From Blastococcus sp. (GTDB lineage: Bacteria > Actinomycetota > Actinomycetes > Mycobacteriales > Geodermatophilaceae): DNA of 39,795 nt. The stretch covers positions 1 through 39,795 of the forward strand of contig JAODNN010000065.1 in NCBI GenBank assembly GCA_025465355.1, read 5' to 3'. Shown in pieces: positions 34,084-39,795 of this stretch (position 1 is its first letter; the number at the start of each line of letters is the position of its first letter). Made by a program: the position numbers and the translations under genes. The notes below the pieces were generated by a model. It searched no databases. It was given only the letters and a program-made list of their open reading frames with translations, and was not told the DNA's origin.

Positions 34084-35298
34084 GTGGTCGCGCGCCGGAT
34101 GCCGCGTTGGTCGGAGTTCTCCGAGCTGATCCGCCCGCGCTCCCTGCCGGGTGACGCCACCGACCGCAGGCTCGCCCGCGCCGCGACCGTGGGTGACCTC
34201 CGGGAGATGGCCCGGATGCGGGTGCCGCGGGCCGTCTTCGACTACACCGACGGTGCCGCCGGCGCCGAGATCAGCCTCCGCCGGTCGCGTGCGGCCTTCG
34301 AGCGGATCGAGTTCCGACCGAGCGTGCTGCGGGACGTCTCCGCCGTCGACACGACGACGACCGTGCTCGGGAAGCCCGCGACGCTGCCGCTCGCGTTCGC
34401 GCCCACCGGCTTCACCCGGCTGATGCACACCGAGGGGGAGACCGCCGTCGGCCGGGTGGCCGAGCGGGTCGGGGTGCCGTACGCCCTGTCCACCATGGGC
34501 ACCACCTCGATGGAGGCGCTGGCCGCGGCGGCGCCGGGTGCCCGCCGGTGGTTCCAGCTGTACCTGTGGCGGGACCGCGACGCGAGCCGTGCGATGGTCG
34601 AGCGGGCGGTGGCGGCGGGCTACGAGGCGCTGGTGCTCACGGTGGACACCCCCGTCGCCGGGCCGCGGCTGCGCGACGTCCGCAACGGCTTCACCATCCC
34701 GCCGGCACTGTCGCTGCGGACCGTGGCCAACGCCGCCGTCCATCCGCGGTGGTGGATCGACCTGCTGACGACCGAGCCGCTGGAATTCGCCTCGCTGCGA
34801 TCGTGGGGCGGCACGGTCGCCGAGCTGGTGGACCGGGTGTTCGAGCCGGCGGCCACCCTCGCCGACGTGCGGGCGCTGCGCGACGCATGGCCCGGTGCGC
34901 TCGTCGTCAAGGGCGTGCAGGGCGCCGACGACGCCCGGGCGGTCGTGGACGCCGGCGCCGACGCGGTCGTCGTCTCCAATCACGGCGGCCGCCAGCTGGA
35001 CCGCGCCCCGACGCCGCTCGAGCAGCTTCCGGACGTGGTCCGCGCAGTAGGGGACCGGGCGGAGGTGTACCTGGACGGCGGCATCCTCGACGGCGCCGAC
35101 ATCGTGGCCGCCGTCGCCTTCGGCGCCCGCGCCTGCCTGGTGGGCCGCGCCTATCTGTACGGGCTGATGGCCGGCGGCGAGCGCGGTGTCCAGCGCACCG
35201 CCGACATCCTGGCCAAGGAGATCGCCCGAACGTTGCAGCTGCTCGGTGTGGCGTCGATCGCCGAGCTGACCCCCGACCGGGTGAGACTGCGCCCCTGA
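34084..35298 (+). CDS. FMN-dependent alpha-hydroxyacid dehydrogenase/oxidase
   Basis: This 404-residue TIM-barrel flavoprotein belongs to the lactate dehydrogenase (LldD)/glycolate oxidase family. It begins with VGDLREMARMRVPRAVFDYT, followed by LPLAFAPTGFTRLMHTEGE, STMGTTSMEA, RRWFQLYLWRDRD and LVLTVDTPVAGPRLRDVRNG. The catalytic His300 is in VVVSNHGGRQLDRAPTPLEQ, and the FMN-phosphate site is VYLDGGILDGADIVAAVAFG with ACLVGRAYLYGL. GTG 34084, with GAGAGGAG just upstream, is preferred to GTG 34069. The true substrate (lactate, mandelate or another 2-hydroxyacid) is not predictable. The related mycofactocin-system enzyme MftD is an alternative, but no mycofactocin genes are visible here. Confidence 0.9.
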   Translation: MVARRMPRWSEFSELIRPRSLPGDATDRRLARAATVGDLREMARMRVPRAVFDYTDGAAGAEISLRRSRAAFERIEFRPSVLRDVSAVDTTTTVLGKPATLPLAFAPTGFTRLMHTEGETAVGRVAERVGVPYALSTMGTTSMEALAAAAPGARRWFQLYLWRDRDASRAMVERAVAAGYEALVLTVDTPVAGPRLRDVRNGFTIPPALSLRTVANAAVHPRWWIDLLTTEPLEFASLRSWGGTVAELVDRVFEPAATLADVRALRDAWPGALVVKGVQGADDARAVVDAGADAVVVSNHGGRQLDRAPTPLEQLPDVVRAVGDRAEVYLDGGILDGADIVAAVAFGARACLVGRAYLYGLMAGGERGVQRTADILAKEIARTLQLLGVASIAELTPDRVRLRP

Positions 35299-35304
35299 CG
35301 CCCG

Positions 35305-35334
35305 TTGCCCCGGAGAGCTGCGAGTTCCTAGGGT
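35305..35334 (+). promoter_or_regulatory. -35/-10 promoter (TTGCCC, 18 bases, TAGGGT) of the acetamidase gene, leaderless
   Basis: TTGCCC at 35305-35310 and TAGGGT at 35329-35334 are separated by 18 bases, and the -10 ends five bases before ATG 35340. No Shine-Dalgarno is present. It starts a new transcript 41 bases after the flavoprotein gene. Confidence 0.55.
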
Positions 35335-35339
35335 GCCCC

Positions 35340-36341
35340 ATGGACGTCGTCGAGGTCGTGCCCACGTTCGAGCAGTACGCGTTCACCTTCGGCGGCGTCG
35401 CCCCGCTGCGGCGGATCACCCCCGGGACGGCGCTGCGGCTGTGGTCCGACGACGCGTTCGGCGGCGCGCTGCGCGCGGCCACCGACCTCTCGAGCGAGAA
35501 GGTCGACCTGCGCTTCGTGAACCCCCAGACGGGGCCGTTCTACGTCGAGGGCGCGGAGCCGGGGGACACCCTGGCGCTGCATGTCGTGTCGCTGGAGCCG
35601 GCTCGGGATTGGGGCGCCTCCGCGGCGATCCCGTTCTTCGGTGGCCTGACGAGCACCGACCGCGTCGCCACCCTGCAGGATCCGCTGCCGGACACCACCT
35701 GGATCTACGAGCTGGACCGGGCACGGAACACGGTGACGTTCGCCGCCCGGCACAGCGACCTCCGGATCGACCTGCCGGTCGAACCGATGCTCGGGACCGT
35801 CGGCGTCGCGCCCGCTGGGGGCGAGGTGCGCAGCTCGCTGGTGCCGGACCGCTTCGGCGGGAACATGGACACCCCGCAGATGAAGGCCGGAGCCACGTGC
35901 TTCCTGGGCGTCAACGTCGAGGGCGCACTGTTCTCGATCGGCGACGGCCATTACCGCCAGGGGGAGGGCGAGGCCTGCGGCACCGCCGTCGAGGGCGCGA
36001 TGACGACGACGCTGATCGTCGAGCTGATCAAGGGCGGCGCCCCGCTGTGGCCGCGGATCGAGGACGACACCCACTGGATGACCGTGGGCTCGAGCCGGCC
36101 GCTGGAGGACGCGTGGCGGATCGGCCAGACCGAGCTCGTGCACTGGTTCCGCGAGCTCTACGGCCTGCATGCGATGGACGCCTACCAGCTGCTGTCGCAG
36201 ATCACCGAGGCGCCGATCGCCAATGTCGTCGACGCCAACTACAGCGCCGTCGTGAAGGCACGGAAGGCCCTGCTGCCGGCCGCGACGGCCTTCGGCGGGA
36301 TGCACGACGAGCTGCGCAGCCGCGCAGCGACCCTGTTCTGA
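35340..36341 (+). CDS. Acetamidase/formamidase family protein
   Basis: This 333-residue FmdA_AmdA family amidohydrolase releases ammonia from short amides. Recognisable stretches are TGPFYVEGAEPGDTLALHVV near residues 64-83, LPVEPMLGTVGVAPAGGEVR, PDRFGGNMDTPQMKAGATCF and VEGALFSIGDGHYRQGEGEA, then CGTAVEGAMTTTLIVELIKG. The Asp/His-rich segments bind catalytic zinc in the family. The length is typical. ATG 35340 was chosen from the -10 box five bases upstream, and the longer open frame upstream overlaps the flavoprotein gene out of frame. An SDR gene follows 45 bases downstream and may be co-transcribed. The natural amide substrate is unknown. Confidence 0.9.
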   Translation: MDVVEVVPTFEQYAFTFGGVAPLRRITPGTALRLWSDDAFGGALRAATDLSSEKVDLRFVNPQTGPFYVEGAEPGDTLALHVVSLEPARDWGASAAIPFFGGLTSTDRVATLQDPLPDTTWIYELDRARNTVTFAARHSDLRIDLPVEPMLGTVGVAPAGGEVRSSLVPDRFGGNMDTPQMKAGATCFLGVNVEGALFSIGDGHYRQGEGEACGTAVEGAMTTTLIVELIKGGAPLWPRIEDDTHWMTVGSSRPLEDAWRIGQTELVHWFRELYGLHAMDAYQLLSQITEAPIANVVDANYSAVVKARKALLPAATAFGGMHDELRSRAATLF

Positions 36342-36386
36342 CCGGTTTTCGCTTCCCCCGCCCGTCCCACCTACTGGAGGATCCGC

Positions 36387-37148
36387 ATGGACCTGCAACT
36401 CACCGGCTCCCGCGTGCTCGTCACCGGCGGCACCCGGGGCATCGGACGGGCGATCGTCGAGGCCTTCGTGGACGAGGGCGCCGTCGTGGAGTTCTGCGCC
36501 CGCGACGCCGCGGAGCTCGAGGCCACCGAGAAGGCGCTGACCGGCCGCGCCGGCCGGGCCACCGGCGTCCAGGTCGACGTGGGGGACGGCCCGGCGCTCA
36601 CCGGGTGGGTCGAGGACGCCGCCGGACGGATGGGCGGTCTCGACGCCGTCGTCGCCAATGTCAGCGCACTGGCGGTTCCGGACACCGAGGAGAACTGGCG
36701 GCTCTCCTTCGAGGTGGACCTGATGGGAACGGTGCGGCTGGCGAAGGCCGCGCTGCCGCACCTGGAGGCCAGCGGGAGGGGCTCGATCGTGGCGCTGTCC
36801 AGCGTGACGGGCCGGGAGGCCGACTTCGCGTCCGGGCCCTACGGGACGATGAAGACCGCGATCGTCGGCTACATCGCGGGGTTGGCGTTCCAGCTGGCCG
36901 GTCGCGGCGTCCGGGCGAACACCGTCTCGCCCGGCAACACCTTCTTCACGGGCGGCATCTGGGACGGGATCAAGCAGGGCAACGCGCAGCTCTACGCGGA
37001 CTCGCTCGCGCTGAACCCGACCGGGCGGATGGGCCTGCCCGAGGAGATGGCCAGGGCGGTCGTCTTCCTCTCCAGCCCGGTCTCCAGCTTCACCACCGGC
37101 ACCAACCTCGTCGTCGACGGTGCGCTCACCCGCGGGATCCAGCTCTGA
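36387..37148 (+). CDS. Short-chain dehydrogenase/reductase
   Basis: This 253-residue classical SDR starts with the Rossmann motif VTGGTRGIGRAIV (residues 13-25). The structural VVANVSALA replaces the usual NNAG motif. The catalytic residues are S139 in ALSSVTGRE, Y152 and K156 in GPYGTMKTAIVGY. The C-terminal VVFLSSPVSSFTTGTNLVVD is typical. Substitution of the NAG motif by NVS is a small deviation but occurs in this subgroup. GGAGG nine bases before ATG 36387 fixes the start. It lies 45 bases after the acetamidase gene. The N-terminal Arg after TGGT suggests an NADP preference, but the substrate cannot be read. Confidence 0.92.
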   Translation: MDLQLTGSRVLVTGGTRGIGRAIVEAFVDEGAVVEFCARDAAELEATEKALTGRAGRATGVQVDVGDGPALTGWVEDAAGRMGGLDAVVANVSALAVPDTEENWRLSFEVDLMGTVRLAKAALPHLEASGRGSIVALSSVTGREADFASGPYGTMKTAIVGYIAGLAFQLAGRGVRANTVSPGNTFFTGGIWDGIKQGNAQLYADSLALNPTGRMGLPEEMARAVVFLSSPVSSFTTGTNLVVDGALTRGIQL

Positions 37149-37181
37149 TCTCGGGCTCAGCGGGGGAATGCCACGTCAGGC

Positions 37182-37195
37182 GTTCCCGCGGGAAC
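37182..37195. promoter_or_regulatory. 14-base perfect palindrome GTTCCCGCGGGAAC
   Basis: GTTCCCGCGGGAAC is fully self-complementary and covers the -35 position of the leaderless promoter of the small acidic gene (its -10 is at 37206-37211). It is a good candidate operator for a dimeric repressor. It could also be part of the SDR terminator, though it has no loop. Confidence 0.5.
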
Positions 37196-37205
37196 CCGAT
37201 GCCCC

Positions 37206-37211
37206 TACGGT
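37206..37211 (+). promoter_or_regulatory. -10 box TACGGT of the small acidic gene, leaderless
   Basis: TACGGT ends seven bases before ATG 37219, and no Shine-Dalgarno is present before that ATG. Confidence 0.5.
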
Positions 37212-37218
37212 TCGCGGC

Positions 37219-37500
37219 ATGGCGCTCATCTACCCGGTCCAGGCCGACCTTCCGGAGCCGGACGACGACTCGGAGCCCGATTTCGCCGAGCTCGCCGCGG
37301 ATCTCTCCGATCAGTGGCTCGTCGAGGTGGCCATCAGCGAGGACGGGGAGGACGGCTGCTTCGGTCCGCTGTCCGCCCGCGCGGCGTGGGAACTGGCGGT
37401 CGAGATCGATGACCGACGGCCCGAATGGGCGGTGTCGGTCGTTCCGCTGTACGCCCCGGAGCCGCCCGACCGGCTGGTCGCGCTGTTCGACGAGGAGTAG
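37219..37500 (+). CDS. Small acidic hypothetical protein
   Basis: This 93-residue soluble, strongly acidic protein begins MALIYPVQADLPEPDDDSEP and contains WLVEVAISEDGEDGCFGPLS and PEWAVSVVPLYAPEPPDRLV. No signal peptide, membrane segment or catalytic motif is seen. The alternating beta and helix pattern suggests a small alpha/beta fold. ATG 37219 is supported by the -10 box seven bases upstream. The longer open frame starting inside the SDR gene is discarded. I do not recognise the family. Codon use, with GC-rich third positions, matches the neighbours, so it is probably a real gene. Confidence 0.7.
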   Translation: MALIYPVQADLPEPDDDSEPDFAELAADLSDQWLVEVAISEDGEDGCFGPLSARAAWELAVEIDDRRPEWAVSVVPLYAPEPPDRLVALFDEE

Positions 37501-37537
37501 AGCGCCGGCGTGCGCCGGCGTCTGGCCCGGGCGCGCT

Positions 37538-37543
37538 TAGGCT
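37538..37543 (+). promoter_or_regulatory. -10 box TAGGCT of the methyltransferase gene, leaderless
   Basis: TAGGCT ends seven bases before GTG 37551 and no Shine-Dalgarno precedes the GTG. Two CGCCGGCG palindromes lie just upstream (about 37504-37521) and may terminate the preceding small gene. Confidence 0.45.
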
Positions 37544-37550
37544 CGAACGG

Positions 37551-38279
37551 GTGAGCGGTGAGGGACCGCGCGGTTGGGGAATGCCGCTGTACGCGGCCGT
37601 GCTCGACGCGACCGCGGTCGGACCCGGCTCGAGCGTGCTCGACCTCGGGTGCGGGACGGGACTGTTCGCCCGCGCGGCGGCCGATCGGGGGGCCTCGGTG
37701 ACCGGGATCGACACCGACCCGGTGGCCGTCGCGCTCGCCGCCGCCGAAGTGCCCGAGGGGACGTTCGCCGTCCGGAACGCGCAGGACCCGCCGCTCGGTC
37801 CGTTCGACGTGGTGGCCGCGGTGCAGGTGCTCATGCACGTCGCCGACCCGGGCGCGGTGCTGGCCGCCGCGACGCGGTCGGGGGCGGCCGTGGCGGTGAC
37901 GGTGTGGGGTCGCGAGCGCGAGTGCGACGTCCGCGCGTTCGGTGAGGCGCTCGCTCCCTGGTTGGGTCCGCGCCGGCCCCCCTCAGAGCCGCCGCAGGTC
38001 ACCGAGCCCGACCGGCTGCGCACTCTCGCCGAGCGCGCCGGCCTGGTGGTCGAGCGCCTCGACGAGGTCCTCTGTCCGTTCGACTACGCCGACGAGGACG
38101 AGGTCCTGGGGTCGCTGTTCGAGTCCGCTCTGGGCCGAGCGGTCGGGCGTCGGGCCGGACCCGCCGCCGTGCGCTCGGCCGTGCTGCAGCGTCTCGCGCC
38201 GTACCGCACCCCCACGGGGGGCTACCGGTTGCAGAACCTGTTCCGGGTGCTCGTGGCGCGGCCCGAGGAACCGGGGTAA
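37551..38279 (+). CDS. Class I SAM-dependent methyltransferase
   Basis: This 242-residue Rossmann-fold methyltransferase has SAM-binding motif I, SVLDLGCGTGLFARAAADRG, near residues 29-48, and an acidic motif II, VTGIDTDPVAVALAA. FDVVAAVQVLMHVADPGAVL is the motif IV region. The C-terminal half, with FDYADEDEVLGSLFESALGR, is a substrate cap that gives no clear assignment. GTG 37551 is chosen because of the -10 box seven bases upstream. Longer versions would extend into the preceding small gene. It converges on the Fe-S protein gene with only four bases between stops. The acceptor is unknown. Confidence 0.87.
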   Translation: MSGEGPRGWGMPLYAAVLDATAVGPGSSVLDLGCGTGLFARAAADRGASVTGIDTDPVAVALAAAEVPEGTFAVRNAQDPPLGPFDVVAAVQVLMHVADPGAVLAAATRSGAAVAVTVWGRERECDVRAFGEALAPWLGPRRPPSEPPQVTEPDRLRTLAERAGLVVERLDEVLCPFDYADEDEVLGSLFESALGRAVGRRAGPAAVRSAVLQRLAPYRTPTGGYRLQNLFRVLVARPEEPG

Positions 38280-38283
38280 CGGC

Positions 38284-38985
38284 TCACCTGGGTCCTGCGG
38301 TGCCCGCATACCTGGTCTTGAGGAAGCTCTTGCAGAGCTCTCCATTGGTCTCGATGCCGAGCCGGGTGAGCCTGGCCCGCCGGAGGTGCAGGGGAACCTG
38401 CGCGGCGGTGACGCGGCCGCCGTCGGCGTGGATGAGCAGGGGTGCGTCGTCGTCGTCCGGGAGCCCGAGTGCGGTCCGCCGCTGGCGGAGCCGGTCGAGG
38501 TCCGGCGAGCCCGGGGCCGACCCGAGGGTCAGCTCGGCGAGCTCGTCGGGGCCGACGCCGGCATCGACCAGGGGCCGGGCCACGCGATCCTGCCCCGCGA
38601 CGACGGCCTTCTCGAGGAAGTACCGGCGCAGCTCATCCAGCTCGGCATCGGCCTCGCCCGCGAACGTCTGCACGAAGCCGGCGTGCGCGGCGACCCCTCG
38701 GTTGATCTCCTCCGAGGCGTGGTGATCCTCCAGGGCGATCTCCGCGCGCGTCACCCCGTCGATCGCCGACACCGCGTCGTAGGCGTCGGCGACCATGAGG
38801 AAGGAGAAGTTCGGCGCGCAGAAGAATGTCGGCAGCCGCAGGCGGACGGCGGCGACGCCGGCGTCGGAGACGGTGCACGAGGCCACGAAGTCGAGATCCG
38901 TGATCGGCTCGTCGAGCTCCGGGTCGAGCACCGTCCCCAGGGCCTGCCAGACGGCCGTGCGCACGTCGTCGTGGCGCACGGTCAC
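38284..38985 (-). CDS. MIP18/DUF59-type iron-sulfur assembly protein of monooxygenase clusters
   Basis: This 233-residue protein starts at GTG 38985. The N-terminal DUF59/MIP18 domain reads AVWQALGTVLDPELDEPITD, then LRLPTFFCAPNFSFLMVADA with C56 in the conserved position, and TRAEIALEDHHASEEINRGV. The C-terminal 100 residues are specific to a subgroup found beside propane and related soluble di-iron monooxygenase genes, where it probably helps metal-cluster loading. Its GTG overlaps the stop of the amidohydrolase gene as GTGA (38985-38982), so the two are translationally coupled. The assignment to a monooxygenase cluster relies on this gene pair, and the hydroxylase genes would lie beyond the right edge. 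Confidence 0.8.
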   Translation of the reverse strand: MTVRHDDVRTAVWQALGTVLDPELDEPITDLDFVASCTVSDAGVAAVRLRLPTFFCAPNFSFLMVADAYDAVSAIDGVTRAEIALEDHHASEEINRGVAAHAGFVQTFAGEADAELDELRRYFLEKAVVAGQDRVARPLVDAGVGPDELAELTLGSAPGSPDLDRLRQRRTALGLPDDDDAPLLIHADGGRVTAAQVPLHLRRARLTRLGIETNGELCKSFLKTRYAGTAGPR

Positions 38986-39795
38986 GCCTGCGCCCCCGCG
39001 ATGTCCTTGACCAGCTCCTCCCCGGGTTCCAGCTTCTCGCCCGCCGTGGTGGGCAGCTGGCACTCGACCGGCACCTCGAGGCCGTAGAGCTTGGCCGCGT
39101 TGATGCCCAGGATCTTCTTCTTGGCGGCCGTCGTGAGCCGTGGATAGTCGGTGAACGCCTCGTCGTCGGGCATCTGCCAGTCCACGAAGCCCTCGACCTG
39201 CCACTTCGGCACCCAGATGTTGTAGTCGCTGCCGAAGGTCATCCGGTCCTCGCCGACCCAGAACAGCAGTTCACCCATGAGCCTGGCGAAGAACTTCGGG
39301 CGGGCGTACATGTGCGCGCCGATGACGACCGAGAGGCCCGCGTAGACGTTGGGTTCCTGCACGGCCATGTACGCGAAGTCGTCGATGCGCGGGATACCGG
39401 CGTGCTCGATGATGAAGTTCAGGCCCTGGAAATCGGTGGCCGCCTGGTCGACGTCCTCGGCCGAGAAGGCGTCCTTGTTCAACGGCCAGATCGTCGGGCC
39501 CTTGTGCGCGTGGATGTTCCTGATGCCCAGTTCCTGGCACTTCTCCAGGAACCGGTAGGAGTCCTTGTCGGTGAGCTTCCAGCCGCGCGAGCCGTTCTCG
39601 TGCCATTCCGCTGTGTAGACCTTGACACCCCTGAGGTTCCAGCGCCGGGCGTCCTCTTCGAGCTGCTCGAGGCCGGCGTCGCCGTCCCGCGGGTCGAACC
39701 GGCCGTTGACGATGAACTTGTCGGGATGCTTCTCGACCAGCGAGCCGTTCTGCTCGACGGTGTTGAACCCGTTCTTGTACCAGTACTTCAGATAC
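38982..39795 (-). CDS. Amidohydrolase (Amidohydro_2) family protein, N-terminus beyond the window
   Basis: The frame is open from the right edge to 38982 and gives about 270 residues of a metal-dependent TIM-barrel hydrolase. It reads HPDKFIVNGRFDPRDGDAGL, LRGVKVYTAEW, LGIRNIHAHKGPTIWPLNKD, DFQGLNFIIEHAGIPRIDDF, RMTFGSDYNIWVPKWQVEGF and ILGINAAKLYGLEVP. His residues in HAHKG and EHAG and Asp in FGSDY are the usual metal and acid ligands. The N-terminal HxH is outside the window. This subfamily recurs in propane-monooxygenase operons next to the Fe-S protein and GroEL. A possible internal TTG start at 39482 is not the true start because homology continues to the edge. Confidence 0.88.
   Translation of the reverse strand, partial: YLKYWYKNGFNTVEQNGSLVEKHPDKFIVNGRFDPRDGDAGLEQLEEDARRWNLRGVKVYTAEWHENGSRGWKLTDKDSYRFLEKCQELGIRNIHAHKGPTIWPLNKDAFSAEDVDQAATDFQGLNFIIEHAGIPRIDDFAYMAVQEPNVYAGLSVVIGAHMYARPKFFARLMGELLFWVGEDRMTFGSDYNIWVPKWQVEGFVDWQMPDDEAFTDYPRLTTAAKKKILGINAAKLYGLEVPVECQLPTTAGEKLEPGEELVKDIAGAQA

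Noticed and set aside
31966-34983. 1005-residue minus-strand open frame over the S9 peptidase and flavoprotein genes
   Set aside because: It has no domain and is rich in Arg, Pro and Gly. Both plus-strand genes have intact catalytic motifs.

Overview
The window is a high-GC (mostly above 70% by eye) actinobacterial chromosome segment. The evidence is the Rpf/LysM muralytic gene behind a c-di-AMP riboswitch, the stand-alone LigC and PolDom repair genes, the TreXYZ trehalose set, many GTG starts, and several leaderless genes whose TANNNT -10 box lies 5-8 bases before the start codon. A Geodermatophilaceae/Pseudonocardiaceae-type host would fit, but that is inference. No tRNA, rRNA, CRISPR array or intact insertion sequence was seen.

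Layout. 1-4017: an accessory segment with visibly lower GC. It holds the end of an upstream gene, an RbsC-type permease, an RbsB-type lipoprotein and a PuuE-like deacetylase, followed by two gene remnants (an alpha/beta-hydrolase and a tyrosine recombinase). 4018-7844 (minus): LigD-type polymerase domain, TAP-like exported hydrolase, LigC DNA ligase. 7914-16687: alpha-glucan/trehalose metabolism, with a lone maltokinase N-cap protein on plus and treX-treY, rpf and treZ-(pyrimidine reductase) on minus. rpf with its ydaO/yuaA riboswitch sits between treY and treZ. 17158-19278: uvrB. 19328-22739 (minus): a three-gene operon of membrane protein, NarL-type histidine kinase and response regulator with 4-base overlaps. 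22912-28418: a YjbR protein and two OmpR-type two-component systems flanking a COG4705-type membrane protein. 28430-31955: three TerC-family membrane proteins. The two divergent ones each have a yybP-ykoY (Mn2+) riboswitch in their shared 397-base gap. 31981-38279: S9 peptidase, alpha-hydroxyacid oxidase, acetamidase/formamidase, SDR, a small acidic protein and a methyltransferase. 38284-39795 (minus): a MIP18-type Fe-S protein and a truncated amidohydrolase, a pair typical of the 3' end of propane-monooxygenase gene clusters.

How the parts work together. TreX debranches glycogen, TreY makes the terminal trehalosyl unit and TreZ releases trehalose. The TerC genes look like a manganese-responsive metal-export group. 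In both riboswitches the 3' strand of aptamer helix P1 is complementary to the gene's own Shine-Dalgarno sequence, which predicts translational activation by Mn2+. The most unusual protein is the COG4705-type membrane protein at 25471-26286: it contains four copies of W-x9-G-x4-D at exactly conserved spacing, between two two-component systems and next to an 11-base-period GTTCAGG direct repeat.
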